Below are positions 47,249 through 56,302 of a stretch of DNA of 64,000 nucleotides, one piece after another; position 1 is the first letter of the stretch, and the number at the start of each line of letters is the position of its first letter. A program made the translations under genes and the position numbers. The DNA is from Leptolinea sp. (lineage in GTDB: Bacteria; Chloroflexota; Anaerolineae; Anaerolineales; Anaerolineaceae), in contig JAAZMZ010000019.1 in the NCBI GenBank assembly GCA_012798535.1, positions 1 to 64,000 on the forward strand, given 5' to 3'. The notes under the pieces were generated by a model, which had not been told where the DNA came from, did no database searches, and saw nothing but the letters and a program-made list of their open reading frames with translations.

Positions 47249-48364
47249 ATGATGTCCACGGTGATGGAAATTCTGGATAATCTGACCGGACCAGCCGCGT
47301 TATTCGAACCGGAAAAGGATGGACAGGTGCGCTGTCTGGCGTGTGCCAACCGCTGCCTGATCAAGCCCGGCGGCCGCGGTGTATGCCAAGTGCGCTTCAA
47401 CCGCGGTGGAACGTTGATGGCGCCCCGGGGATATGTGGCCGGAGCGCAGGTTGACCCGATCGAAAAGAAACCTTTCAACCATTTTCTTCCCGGCAGCAGC
47501 GCCCTGACCTTCGGTATGCTGGGCTGCGACTTTCACTGCTCTTTCTGCCAGAACTGGCTATCCAGCCAGGTGCTGCGGGATGAACGGGCCACCCGCTCGG
47601 TGGGCCGTATCGAACAGGTGCAGCCGGAACAACTGGTGGACTATGCCGTGCGCAGCGGCGCACAGATAATCGCCTCGTCCTACAACGAGCCGCTCATCAC
47701 CACCGAATGGGCGGTGGAAATCTTTACCCTGGCCGTGAAAGCCGGCCTGAAATGCGTCTACATCTCCAACGGTAATGCCACCCCGCATGCGCTGGAAATG
47801 CTGCAGCCCTGCCTGAGCGGCTACAAGATCGACCTGAAATCCATGCAGGAAAAGAATTATCGCGAACTGGGCGGACGGCTGCAGAACGTTCTGGATACCA
47901 TTCAGAAAGCCTATGACCTGGGTTTCTGGGTGGAGGTGGTCACCCTGGTGATCCCCAGATACAACGATTCGAATGAAGAATTATGGGAAGCCGCCCGCTT
48001 CCTTTCTTCCGTGTCTGCGGATATCCCGTGGCATGTCACCGCCTTTCACCCGGATTACCGCATGCAGGACCGCCCGCCCACATCCGTGGAGACACTGACC
48101 CGCGCGGCCGAGATCGGCCAGGAAGCCGGGCTGCATTATGTGTATGCCGGCAACCTGCCGGGGCGGGTCAAGTCGCTGGAGGATACCTATTGCCCGGCGT
48201 GTAACACACGCCTGGTGGCACGCTTCGGGTACACCATCAGAGAATATCAGATCACGGCGCAGGGCACCTGCCCGCAGTGCGGAGCGCGCCTGCCCGGCGT
48301 GTGGACGGATAGGCCGGAGACGGTCAATATCGGGGGAGGGGGATACCCGCGGCGGGTTATTTAG
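47249..48364 (+). CDS. amrS: AmmeMemoRadiSam-system radical SAM enzyme (AmrS-like)
   Basis: This 371-residue radical SAM protein has the cluster motif CDFHCSFCQNW (Cys-x3-Cys-x2-Cys). N-terminal CLACANRCLIKPGGRGVCQVR and C-terminal CPACN...CPQCGARLPGVW are two further Cys groups that look like zinc or Fe-S sites. The family is usually found with Memo and AMMECR1 genes, and the substrate is unknown. No Memo or AMMECR1 gene is seen here. The start could be 47249, 47252 or 47264; no binding site stands out. Confidence 0.88.
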   Translation: MMSTVMEILDNLTGPAALFEPEKDGQVRCLACANRCLIKPGGRGVCQVRFNRGGTLMAPRGYVAGAQVDPIEKKPFNHFLPGSSALTFGMLGCDFHCSFCQNWLSSQVLRDERATRSVGRIEQVQPEQLVDYAVRSGAQIIASSYNEPLITTEWAVEIFTLAVKAGLKCVYISNGNATPHALEMLQPCLSGYKIDLKSMQEKNYRELGGRLQNVLDTIQKAYDLGFWVEVVTLVIPRYNDSNEELWEAARFLSSVSADIPWHVTAFHPDYRMQDRPPTSVETLTRAAEIGQEAGLHYVYAGNLPGRVKSLEDTYCPACNTRLVARFGYTIREYQITAQGTCPQCGARLPGVWTDRPETVNIGGGGYPRRVI

Positions 48365-48426
48365 AAGAGACCTTCACAATTGAATACCACGGGATTCATT
48401 AAACACCTCTAGTGAAAATCCCTGCC

Positions 48427-48455
48427 TTGCCACATCGACTCAGGCCGACTACAAT
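48427..48455 (+). promoter_or_regulatory. Promoter of the IMPase-ccrM-M3 peptidase operon
   Basis: TTGCCA (48427-48432) and TACAAT (48450-48455) are separated by 17 bases. A GACTC (48437-48441), a GANTC site, lies in the spacer, and GATTC (48393-48397) lies 30 bases upstream. The operon encodes a CcrM-type enzyme that should methylate GANTC. Confidence 0.75.
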
Positions 48456-48505
48456 CAACGGGACTGACGTCAAATCACCATTTATTGCTAGAAAGTATTA
48501 AGCTT

Positions 48506-49285
48506 ATGCCGCCTACTCTGGAAGAAATCAAGATCATGGCCCTGAAAGCCGGGGATATCCTGCGCGCCGGATACGGCCAGGTTCATCAGGTGGAAATGAA
48601 AGGACTCACCGACCCCGTAACCGAGGTCGATAAACGCTCGGAGGAATATCTGGTCTCCACCATCCAATCGAACTACCCCGACCATTCGATCGTGGCGGAA
48701 GAATCCGGCCTGCACAGGGGAACCAACGGTGCTTGCTGGTATGTCGATCCGCTGGATGGCACGGTCAATTTTTCGCACGGCGTACCCATCTTCAGCGTAT
48801 CGATCGCCTATGCGGTAGACGGCATCGTCCAACTTGGGGCCGTTTATGACCCCATGCTGGATGAAATGTTCGCCGCCGAAAAGGGTAAAGGCGCATGGCT
48901 GAATGATCGCCGCCTGAAGGTTTCGCAGACCACGGAATTGATCCGCAGCCTGAGTGTGACCGGCTTCCCCTACGATCAATCTTCTGCCGAAATGCGCCGG
49001 GCGCTGGAACTCTTCAACCGTTTCAGCCTGCAGGCGCAGGCCTGCCGCCGGCTGGGTTCGGCCGCCCTGGATATGTGTTATGTGGCTGCCGGCCGGCTGG
49101 ACATCTACTTCGAAATACAGGTGAAATCTTATGATATTGCGGCCGGACTGCTGATGGTACAGGAAGCCGGCGGAGTGGTCAGCACCTTCGATGGTTCCTC
49201 CGACCTGATCTCCCGGCCAACCAGTATTGCCGCCGCTAATCCGATTCTACAACCCCGGGCGCTGCAGGTGATTCGGGAGGCATGA
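48506..49285 (+). CDS. Inositol monophosphatase family protein
   Basis: This 259-residue phosphatase of the IMPase/FBPase superfamily has the metal-site motifs EESG, DPLDGTVNFSHG and a C-terminal KSYDIAAGLLMVQEAGGVVS with the last Asp. Both Asp residues of the DPLDGT motif are kept. The substrate may be inositol 1-phosphate, NADP or another sugar phosphate. ATG 48506 is chosen because the alternative TTG at 48485 has no binding site. Its stop overlaps the methyltransferase start by 4 bases (ATGA). Confidence 0.93.
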   Translation: MPPTLEEIKIMALKAGDILRAGYGQVHQVEMKGLTDPVTEVDKRSEEYLVSTIQSNYPDHSIVAEESGLHRGTNGACWYVDPLDGTVNFSHGVPIFSVSIAYAVDGIVQLGAVYDPMLDEMFAAEKGKGAWLNDRRLKVSQTTELIRSLSVTGFPYDQSSAEMRRALELFNRFSLQAQACRRLGSAALDMCYVAAGRLDIYFEIQVKSYDIAAGLLMVQEAGGVVSTFDGSSDLISRPTSIAAANPILQPRALQVIREA

Positions 49286-50394
49286 ATTTCCCCATGACCG
49301 CCGGCATGCCGTTGGATCAGATACTGGAAGGAGACTGCATCGATCTCCTGGCGAACCTTCCGGCCGATTCGGTTGACCTGGTCTTTGCCGATCCTCCCTA
49401 CAATCTGCAGCTTCAGAACGAACTCCGCCGGCCGGATAACTCTCTGGTAGACGGGGTGGATGCTCCCTGGGATAAATTCACCAATTTCGCCGCGTATGAC
49501 GATTTTACGCGCACCTGGCTTGGCGCCTGCCGGCGGGTGCTCAAACCTTCCGGCACCCTGTGGGTGATTGGCAGTTATCATAATATTTACCGGGTGGGCG
49601 CCATTCTGCAAGATCTGGATTTCTGGATTCTGAATGACATTGTCTGGATCAAATCCAATCCTATGCCCAATTTTCGCGGGGTGCGTTTTACCAACGCGCA
49701 CGAGACCCTGATCTGGGCGCAAAAGGACCGCAGCTCGCGTTATACCTTCAATCACCAGACCATGCGGGCTTTGAATGAAGAACTGCAAATGCGCAGCGAC
49801 TGGTACCTGCCGTTGTGTGTGGGGCGCGAGCGGCTGCGCGCCAACGGAACCAAACTGCACCCCACACAAAAACCCGTCGCCCTGCTTTACCGGGTGCTGG
49901 CGGCCAGTACAAATCCCGGCGATGTGGTGCTGGATCCATTCTTTGGCACCGGCACCACGGGTGAAGCTGCCATACGCCTGAACCGCCACTGGATCGGGAT
50001 CGAAAAAGAACCGCTATATATCCAATCCGCGCGCGAAAGGCTCGCCAACATTCATCCGGATTTGGCTGAAATGGAAACCGGCCAGAAAAGCGACCTTCGA
50101 CAGAAAATTCGCCTGCCGTTCGGCAGCCTGCTAGAATATGGGTACCTGCATGCCGGCGACACATTGTATCTGGGTAAAGAGCAAACCATTCAAGCGGAGA
50201 TCACCCGGCAGGGACGGTTGACATTCAACGGACAGACCGGTTCGATCCATGAACTGGCCAGTAAATTGCAGAACCGGCAGGCCAACGGCTGGACGGACTG
50301 GTTCTACCGGGACCCTGAAGATCTTCAGCTTTATCCGCTGGATCGACTGCGCCAGCGAATCATTTCCAGTCAGGAGTGTAAATCTGATGAGTGA
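49282..50394 (+). CDS. ccrM: CcrM-type GANTC adenine-N6 methyltransferase
   Basis: This 370-residue orphan-type methyltransferase has DPPY (residues 37-40) in the N-terminal motif IV region and DPFFGTGTTGEAA (motif I) near 215, the beta-class order. The sequence follows Caulobacter CcrM closely: RRPDNSLVDGVD, FAAYDDFTRTWL, VIGSYHNIYRVG and KSNPMPNFRGVRF. It also carries CcrM's C-terminal RAMA domain (RLPFGSLLEYGYLHAGDTLY, then GSIHELASKLQ and NGWTDWFYRD). CcrM methylates the A of GANTC. No restriction enzyme gene is adjacent. It is translationally coupled on both sides. Confidence 0.93.
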   Translation: MNFPMTAGMPLDQILEGDCIDLLANLPADSVDLVFADPPYNLQLQNELRRPDNSLVDGVDAPWDKFTNFAAYDDFTRTWLGACRRVLKPSGTLWVIGSYHNIYRVGAILQDLDFWILNDIVWIKSNPMPNFRGVRFTNAHETLIWAQKDRSSRYTFNHQTMRALNEELQMRSDWYLPLCVGRERLRANGTKLHPTQKPVALLYRVLAASTNPGDVVLDPFFGTGTTGEAAIRLNRHWIGIEKEPLYIQSARERLANIHPDLAEMETGQKSDLRQKIRLPFGSLLEYGYLHAGDTLYLGKEQTIQAEITRQGRLTFNGQTGSIHELASKLQNRQANGWTDWFYRDPEDLQLYPLDRLRQRIISSQECKSDE

Positions 50395-52171
50395 TACCCC
50401 TAAATTCCAACAAAAAACCTGGTCATTGAAAGACCTGCTGCCAACCGGAGCCGCTTCCGAATTGGATTCCCTGTTCGCCGACCTGGATAAGATGGCGGCA
50501 GATTTCGAAACTACCCGGAGCCTGCTGAAACCCGACATATCCACCGAAGCCTTTTTAAGTCTGGTTGCCCAGCAGGAAGAGATGACCCGAAAAGCCCATA
50601 TCCTCTTCAGTTATGCCAACCTGAGCTTTGCCGCCGATACACAGGATCAAAAAGCCCTCACCCTTCTGGCGCGCATCCAGCAGTTCACCGCCGAATTGAC
50701 CAACCGTACCATGTTCTTCAGCCTTTGGTGGAAGGACCTGGATGATGTCAACGCCGACCGCCTGATGGCGGCTGCCGGTGATAACCGCTACTGGCTGGAG
50801 GAAATGCGCCATTTTAAAAAATATACGCTTTCTGAACCGGAGGAGATCGTTATTAACCTGAAAGATGTGACCGGATCGAGCGCTTTGAATACCCTCTACG
50901 ATACCATCACCAACCGCTACACCTTCAACCTGACCATCAACGGTGAAGTCAAGACCATGACCCGCGGCGAGTTATCCGTGTACATCCGCGAAGCGGATCC
51001 CAACCTGCGTGAACAGGCTTATAAGGAGTTGTACCGGGTTTACGGGCAGGATGCCCCGATCTTGGGGCAGATTTACCAGAATCTGGTGCGTGACTGGCGC
51101 AATGAACAGATCACCCTGCGCAAATTCGTATCGCCGATCGCTGTGCGCAACCTGGCCAATGACGTGCCCGACGAAGCCGTGGAGACTCTGCTGCACACCA
51201 CGGAAAAGAACGCCGGCCTTTTCCACCGCTTTTTCCAGTTGAAAGCCCGCTGGCTGGGGATGGAAAAATTGCGCCGGTATGACGTGTACGCGCCGGTGGC
51301 CAGATCGGACAAAACCTATTCGTTTGATTCGGCTGTTCAGATGGTGATGGACGCGTATCAGGCGTTTGATCCCGGTATCGCGAAACTGGCGAGTCGGGTT
51401 CTGGAAGAAGATCATTTCGACAGTGAAATCCGCCGGGGAAAACAGGGCGGCGCTTTCTGCCTGACAGCTCTGCCCAACCTGACACCCTGGGTGTTGCAGA
51501 GTTTTCAGGGTAAAGCGGAAGATGTAGCCACCATGGCACATGAACTGGGGCATGCCGTGCACTCCATGCTGGCATCGCAGCACAGTATCTTCACCTTCCA
51601 TGCCTGCCTGCCGCTGGCGGAAACGGCCAGTACCTTTGGTGAAATGCTGCTGGTCGATCATCTCTTGAAGCAGGAAACCAGCGAGGCCGTGCGCCGGGAT
51701 GTGCTGTTCCGGCAGGTGGACGACGCCTTTGCTACCATTCTGCGCCAGGCGTATTTTGCCATCTTCGAAAAGGAAGCTCATGAAATGGTAGCGGCGGGTG
51801 CTTCGGTGGATGAACTTTCTGCCGGGTATATGGCCAATTTGAAAACACAATTTGGGGACGCTGTGGAGATCAGCGACGAATTTAAATATGAATGGGTATC
51901 CATACCGCATATTTTCAATGTGCCATTTTATGTGTACGCCTACAGCTTCGGTCAGCTGCTGGTTTTCTCACTGTATAAACAGTACCGCCAGGAAGGCGAG
52001 GCTTTCAAACCGCGTTACATGAAAATACTGGAAACCGGCGGATCACAATCACCGGACAGTATCCTGTCGGCGGCAGGCATAGATCTGCGCCAGGCTTCTT
52101 TCTGGCAGGGCGGTTTTGATGTGATCGACGGCCTGGTCAGCGAACTGGAAAAGATCCCTGTCGTGAGGTGA
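50387..52171 (+). CDS. M3-family oligoendopeptidase
   Basis: This 594-residue zinc metallopeptidase of the PepF/thimet family has the HExxH motif with His385 and His389 (HELGHAVH). A Glu further on would be the third ligand. It hydrolyses oligopeptides in the cytoplasm. ATG 50387 is preferred, with AGGAG upstream and an 8-base overlap with the ccrM stop. The earlier frame at 50249 lies inside ccrM. A minus-strand terminator sits just after the stop. Confidence 0.93.
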   Translation: MSDTPKFQQKTWSLKDLLPTGAASELDSLFADLDKMAADFETTRSLLKPDISTEAFLSLVAQQEEMTRKAHILFSYANLSFAADTQDQKALTLLARIQQFTAELTNRTMFFSLWWKDLDDVNADRLMAAAGDNRYWLEEMRHFKKYTLSEPEEIVINLKDVTGSSALNTLYDTITNRYTFNLTINGEVKTMTRGELSVYIREADPNLREQAYKELYRVYGQDAPILGQIYQNLVRDWRNEQITLRKFVSPIAVRNLANDVPDEAVETLLHTTEKNAGLFHRFFQLKARWLGMEKLRRYDVYAPVARSDKTYSFDSAVQMVMDAYQAFDPGIAKLASRVLEEDHFDSEIRRGKQGGAFCLTALPNLTPWVLQSFQGKAEDVATMAHELGHAVHSMLASQHSIFTFHACLPLAETASTFGEMLLVDHLLKQETSEAVRRDVLFRQVDDAFATILRQAYFAIFEKEAHEMVAAGASVDELSAGYMANLKTQFGDAVEISDEFKYEWVSIPHIFNVPFYVYAYSFGQLLVFSLYKQYRQEGEAFKPRYMKILETGGSQSPDSILSAAGIDLRQASFWQGGFDVIDGLVSELEKIPVVR

Positions 52172-52184
52172 ACCCGTAGAAAAA

Positions 52185-52218
52185 ACAGGCTGGCAGAAGA
52201 ATTCCTTTGCCAGCCTGT
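52185..52218 (-). terminator. Intrinsic terminator for the minus-strand lipoprotein gene
   Basis: ACAGGCTGGCA and TGCCAGCCTGT form a perfect 11-bp stem. On the minus strand it is followed by a T-run (A-run at 52179-52185 on the plus strand), so it ends the NBR1-Ig-like gene. Confidence 0.8.
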
Positions 52219-52235
52219 GTGATTCTTCCAGAAGA

Positions 52236-53258
52236 TCAATCGATAACCCGGATTTCCTTGCGCAGTGAGTTGTTGTCCTCGTCACTCTCATCGACTGCGT
52301 TTGGTGGATCGATCACAGCTTTGGTCCACAGGCTGGGATACCAGCTCGGATACCCGGCATAAACGCAATTCAGCACCCGTCCACCACCCGGATTGGAATT
52401 GTCTACATTCCAGGCACAGGCCGGCGCGGCGTATCCCTCGCCCGCCCACCATTTCACCTCATAAGGCCCGGAAACAGCCGTCCCGATATTTTTCGTTTGG
52501 ACGGTGACATTCACCGGTTCGCCATCTTTCGGTATGGCCGGATTGAGGGTTATCTTGAGGATGATCAAATCCGGTTTGCCAGCAGCAGCGGGTTCTGCTT
52601 CCTCTTCCGGTGCCACGGCTACTATTTCGACATAGAATGGAACACCACTACCTACACCAAAAAGCTCCCCTTCAGGGGAACGCAATTTGAAATTCCCGCG
52701 ATACGTTCCCGGTTCAGACGGCGCCTTTAGAAAAACGGAAGCTTCCACAGAGGAGCCATACGATACAGTGCCACTTGTCACCGGCACTTCATCCGGCGCG
52801 CCCATCCGGTCTCCATTGACAAACACAACGTGATACCCGGATGTCCAGGTGCAGGAACCATTATTCTGCAGGCGCCAGGTCTTTGTAAAACCTGTCCCGG
52901 TCTGGATCTCGCTGCCATCGGCGATGGTCACATCTGCCAGAAAAGCGGCCTGATTGCATGGCCGCTGGGTCAGCGTTATGGTTGGTGAGGCGGTCGGAGG
53001 CAGGGTGGGCGTGTTTTCCGCCATCGTCGGTCTGGGTGTGTGGGTGTTCACGGCCGGCGCGGGTTCTGTCGCCCTCGTGGCAGACGTCGGGTTTGTCATT
53101 TGAGCGATGACCGTCTGGGCGATTTCGGTGGCATTTAGCGGCGCGGCAGGCGTACGGCTTGGTTCCACTGGCGAGATGGTGAAAGGCAAATTGCAGGATA
53201 TGGAGATTACCAGAAAACTTGAAAACAAAATTAGGATACGCTTTGTTATCGCCGTCAT
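52236..53258 (-). CDS. Lipoprotein with NBR1-Ig-like and CARDB domains
   Basis: This 340-residue exported lipoprotein has a lipobox at Cys22 (SISC) and a Pro/Thr/Ala-rich linker. An Ig-like domain of the NBR1 type (GTGFTKTWRLQNNGSCTWTSGY, ending GVPFYVEI) follows. A CARDB domain occupies the last 110 residues (PDLIILKITLNPAIPKDGE ... DNNSLRKEIRVID). Both domains are adhesion or ligand-binding beta-sandwiches. The ATG at 53258 is preceded by AGGGAG. The ligand is unknown. Surface attachment or protein scaffolding is a reasonable inference. Confidence 0.85.
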   Translation of the reverse strand: MTAITKRILILFSSFLVISISCNLPFTISPVEPSRTPAAPLNATEIAQTVIAQMTNPTSATRATEPAPAVNTHTPRPTMAENTPTLPPTASPTITLTQRPCNQAAFLADVTIADGSEIQTGTGFTKTWRLQNNGSCTWTSGYHVVFVNGDRMGAPDEVPVTSGTVSYGSSVEASVFLKAPSEPGTYRGNFKLRSPEGELFGVGSGVPFYVEIVAVAPEEEAEPAAAGKPDLIILKITLNPAIPKDGEPVNVTVQTKNIGTAVSGPYEVKWWAGEGYAAPACAWNVDNSNPGGGRVLNCVYAGYPSWYPSLWTKAVIDPPNAVDESDEDNNSLRKEIRVID

Positions 53259-53447
53259 TCTTCTCTTCTCCCTTGACAATCAGTCTGGCCTGGCCCTGTC
53301 ATCCATCAAACCAGCCGTCGGGTCCATGGTAAGCCGTGGATTTATGATTTGCCTTGACCGGCTGTTCGCGCAAAAAATCCAGACCGAACCCGTGCAGCTT
53401 CATATAATCGAAAAAAGAAAGGACTATTTGAATTGTACAGGCATAAG

Positions 53448-53484
53448 AGAAAAAAACAAACACCCGCAATTTCCGGCGGGTGTT
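53448..53484 (-). terminator. Intrinsic terminator after the 23-codon gene
   Basis: AACACCCGC and GCGGGTGTT (53459-53467 and 53476-53484) form a 9-bp stem. On the minus strand it is followed by TTGTTTTTTTCTC. It is placed to end the small gene at 53516-53587. Confidence 0.85.
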
Positions 53485-53515
53485 CAATTATTGACTTCCA
53501 ATGGAATGGGTTGTT

Positions 53516-53587
53516 CTATGCAGCCACAGTCTTCTGGCTTTTTTTCTTCTTTCGTTTTTCCTTATCTTTCGGACTTTTGTCTCCCAT
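53516..53587 (-). CDS. Tiny Lys-rich protein (23 aa)
   Basis: The 23-residue protein reads MGDKSPKDKEKRKKKK then SQKTVAA. It has the MGDKSPK N-terminus that I recall from a group of short basic proteins in bacteria; this is recall, not a search. GAGG lies 7 bases before the ATG, and a strong minus-strand terminator follows 32 bases after the stop. The gene is far too short for a common length cut-off. Eleven of its 23 residues are Lys or Arg, so nucleic-acid, ribosome or membrane binding is possible. Confidence 0.75.
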   Translation of the reverse strand: MGDKSPKDKEKRKKKKSQKTVAA

Positions 53588-53668
53588 AGTAGCCTCTTCT
53601 TTCTTGGTAGTTGGAACAGAATGGAACGACGATCAGGTGATACCGAAATACTTAATGAAATAACCTTA

Positions 53669-53687
53669 TCACATTTTTAATTTGTGA
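53669..53687. promoter_or_regulatory. Inverted repeat upstream of the tiny gene
   Basis: TCACA-TTTTTAATT-TGTGA is an imperfectly spaced palindrome in the AT-rich leader between the tiny gene and the ABC genes. Its half-sites resemble CRP-type sites in reversed order. It could be a regulator site. It is weak evidence alone. Confidence 0.25.
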
Positions 53688-53807
53688 ACAAGCTGGGATT
53701 TTCCAATCGGCAACACTGCAAGCAATCCATGAATTCGTCAATATTTCTATAGAACGAAAAACCAATTACGAAATGGCCCTCTGAAGTGAACACCCGTGAT
53801 TTCTAAT

Positions 53808-54494
53808 TTATTCAGAAGAAAGCAGATTCATAATTTCTGATTCAAAATGAAGATAGGTCTCAGCGGGGGGATCGGCACCATAATCCCTGGCGAAATCAAA
53901 GATCTTTACAATGCGGGCAGGTCGGGAAGATAAAACAACAACACGATCTGCAAACATATATGCCTCTCTGGGATCATGGGTTACAGTAATGAGGGTAAAA
54001 GAGCTATTTCGCCATAAAGTATTAATATCATCGATTATGTGAATCTTTACTCCCCAATCCAGTGAACGGAAGGCTTCATCCATCAGGAGAAATTCGGGAC
54101 GATTTGCCAGCGCTCGAGCTAAATTAACCCTCTGACGCATACCTCCACTCAACTGTGAAGGGAGGTAGTCTTCAAAACCAGACAGGTACAGACTATCAAG
54201 TATTTTTAAATTGTCTTCACTGTTTATAAATAGAAGGTTCTTTTTTACTGTCAACCAGGGAATTAAGCGTGATTCTTGAAAAACAAAACCCATCCTGAGA
54301 TGGAGATGATCAATTGCACCACTTGTGGGTTTTTCGAGACCGGCGAGAATTTTTAAGAAAGTGGTTTTACCACAACCGGAAGGTCCAAGGATGACCAGTC
54401 GTTCACCTTTCTTTATATCAATTGACCAATGATCAATGACGGATAAAGTACCAAAAGATTTGCACAGATTTTGAATTCTTATCCAATCGTCCAT
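53808..54494 (-). CDS. SsuB/TauB-type ABC importer ATPase
   Basis: This 228-residue nitrate/sulfonate/taurine-type ATPase has Walker A GPSGCGKTT, Q-loop GFVFQESRLIPWL, signature LSGGMRQRVNLARAL, Walker B FLLMDEAFRSLD and H-loop VTHDPREAY. At 228 residues it is short for the group. It overlaps the permease gene by 16 bases. The operon is SBP-permease-ATPase, divergent from the hydrogenase-type operon. Base composition here is visibly A+T-richer than in the genes before 53 kb. Confidence 0.92.
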   Translation of the reverse strand: MDDWIRIQNLCKSFGTLSVIDHWSIDIKKGERLVILGPSGCGKTTFLKILAGLEKPTSGAIDHLHLRMGFVFQESRLIPWLTVKKNLLFINSEDNLKILDSLYLSGFEDYLPSQLSGGMRQRVNLARALANRPEFLLMDEAFRSLDWGVKIHIIDDINTLWRNSSFTLITVTHDPREAYMFADRVVVLSSRPARIVKIFDFARDYGADPPAETYLHFESEIMNLLSSE

Positions 54495-55225
54495 TTAAAC
54501 GCTACTTTTTCCAGTTCAAATCTGATTAAATATTCTGATATGACGCCCAGCAATATGGCAATAATGGATAATGCCCATACCTGAGTTGTGTTTATGGCCA
54601 TTCGGGCATCTAATATTTTGGCACCCAACCCACTGTCACCACAAAGATACTCGGCTACCAGAATCACTTTCCAGGCTTGACCAATACTCACTTCCAAAAT
54701 GGAGATCATGAAAGGGAAAAGTGAACCAAGGTAGATATCTTTGAGCACTCTTGAGCGCGGAACTCGATAAACGCGAGCCATTTCAATAAGTCTTTGGTCG
54801 AGGTTGCGTAAGCCCGATAATGTTGTAAAAATTGAAACAGGCAATAAGGAAAGAAAAGCAATGAAGACGGGACCCTTCCAACCAAATCCCCAGAAAAAAA
54901 TAACAAACGAAAGCCATGAAACAACCGGAACCGCCTGGATGGTCATTAAAAATGGGCGAGCAACTAAATAGAGACTTGCAGATTGTCCAATAATTAAACC
55001 AAAACACCATCCAACCAGAATGGATAGCCATAATGCGAGTAAAACCTTCCATGTTGTTTGTAATATTGCAATCAGGATTTCTTTTGAAAAAAGATTTGTA
55101 ATCAACACACCTATTGTTTCAATCGGGTCTGGAACAATTATTCCTTTATTGATAATAAAATCGATAATCGTCCAGATTACTATAAGTAAAGCTATACCTG
55201 TCAATGAGTGGAGACTTTTCTTCAT
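54479..55225 (-). CDS. SsuC-type ABC permease
   Basis: This 248-residue binding-protein-dependent permease has six helices. The coupling loop EAA-type motif is LIEMARVYRVPRSRVLKDIYLGSLFPFM. Its start overlaps the SBP stop by 4 bases. Sequence places it with aliphatic sulfonate, nitrate and thiamine-precursor permeases, but the substrate is not decided by this subunit. Confidence 0.92.
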   Translation of the reverse strand: MKKSLHSLTGIALLIVIWTIIDFIINKGIIVPDPIETIGVLITNLFSKEILIAILQTTWKVLLALWLSILVGWCFGLIIGQSASLYLVARPFLMTIQAVPVVSWLSFVIFFWGFGWKGPVFIAFLSLLPVSIFTTLSGLRNLDQRLIEMARVYRVPRSRVLKDIYLGSLFPFMISILEVSIGQAWKVILVAEYLCGDSGLGAKILDARMAINTTQVWALSIIAILLGVISEYLIRFELEKVAFKWTIG

Positions 55226-56250
55226 TGGAAAAAAAAGCGATCATCCGGAATTACCTTTAATCCAGCCGGGTAGTATTTCTTAATTGTTTTCAGAAAATGG
55301 AGCGTTTCCGCTTTTGCATTTTTAGCAGAAACAAACTCAAACTTAATCCGTTTCAGAGCTTGCTGCATAATTGCTTCAGGATAGGGGAGTATATTCGAAC
55401 TGGCTTTGATGGACATATCAGTGTTCTCCGAAGACCATTTCACCGATGTCGAAAAGAGATTAATCACGTCATTAATTTCTGATGGATGGTGATCTAAATA
55501 ATCGCGTGTTACAAAAAGACCGGCAATCGGTATTCCATTTTTTGCACCACTGACGCTGGACCAGTAGTCCTGATAATCAACAACGATCTTTCCTTTGCCA
55601 GTACTTAACGCCTGTGAAACAAATGGTTCCGGCAATGCTGCGTATTCGATTTTTCCTTCCATGAATAGGGATGCAATTTCCTGAGGAGGAGCATAGGTAA
55701 AAGAGACATCTTTTTCTGGATCCAGTCCTTCTTGTTGGATGGCAAACCGGGTCAAGATATCCACCGTTTGCCCTCTACCTTCGGGAGAATACACCGTTTT
55801 TCCGATCAGAGATTTCCAACTCGTAAAAGCAACTCCTTCAGCGGCTAGTAAATAAAAAACTTTCCATTCGTGTACACCCAATAACACCAGATCAATATCG
55901 CTGGCGCTTATATTAACGGCTGTCGTGATAGGAAGCACTGCGAAGGAAGCTTTTTTTGATGAAAGATACCCAATGGCATCATCTGTTGTCTTCCAATAGT
56001 GGATGTCAAATTGAACGACACCTTTGACTTCTTCGTTCAGGATGCCTGCTAACGGAATCACGGCAGGTCCCGCCGGATTGATTATCTGGATCACTTTACT
56101 CTCGGCAGATAAGGTAGATTGGTGGCTTTCAATAACGGGACTGCAGGCATTTAAAATAAAAATACCTGAAATAAATATCAACAGAAGATAAGTCCCATCT
56201 TTGGGATTGAAATTGCTCACAAAGCAAGTTGGTGGCATGTTTACTTTCAT
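55222..56250 (-). CDS. NMT1/ThiY-like substrate-binding lipoprotein
   Basis: This 342-residue lipoprotein (lipobox LNAC, Cys36) belongs to the SsuA/ThiY/NMT1-like type II binding-protein fold, with the typical ASFAVLPITTAV and SLIGKTVYSPEGRGQ segments at the ligand cleft and AALPEPFVSQAL in the second lobe. It delivers a small molecule to the permease and ATPase downstream. No ligand can be assigned. Because the transporter is divergent from an Fe-S oxidoreductase operon, it may supply a ligand, cofactor precursor or substrate for that complex. Confidence 0.88.
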   Translation of the reverse strand: MKVNMPPTCFVSNFNPKDGTYLLLIFISGIFILNACSPVIESHQSTLSAESKVIQIINPAGPAVIPLAGILNEEVKGVVQFDIHYWKTTDDAIGYLSSKKASFAVLPITTAVNISASDIDLVLLGVHEWKVFYLLAAEGVAFTSWKSLIGKTVYSPEGRGQTVDILTRFAIQQEGLDPEKDVSFTYAPPQEIASLFMEGKIEYAALPEPFVSQALSTGKGKIVVDYQDYWSSVSGAKNGIPIAGLFVTRDYLDHHPSEINDVINLFSTSVKWSSENTDMSIKASSNILPYPEAIMQQALKRIKFEFVSAKNAKAETLHFLKTIKKYYPAGLKVIPDDRFFFQ

Positions 56251-56302
56251 CGTTTCTTTTTTTTACGTAGATTTTTCAGATTTAGGTAATGTGTAGTCGA
56301 AA

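Noticed and set aside
49129..49989. Minus-strand frame of 286 codons over the phosphatase and ccrM genes
   Set aside because: It is a shadow of two genes with strong family motifs.
50972..51910. Minus-strand frame of 312 codons
   Set aside because: It is the complement of the M3 peptidase gene, which has a clear HExxH motif.
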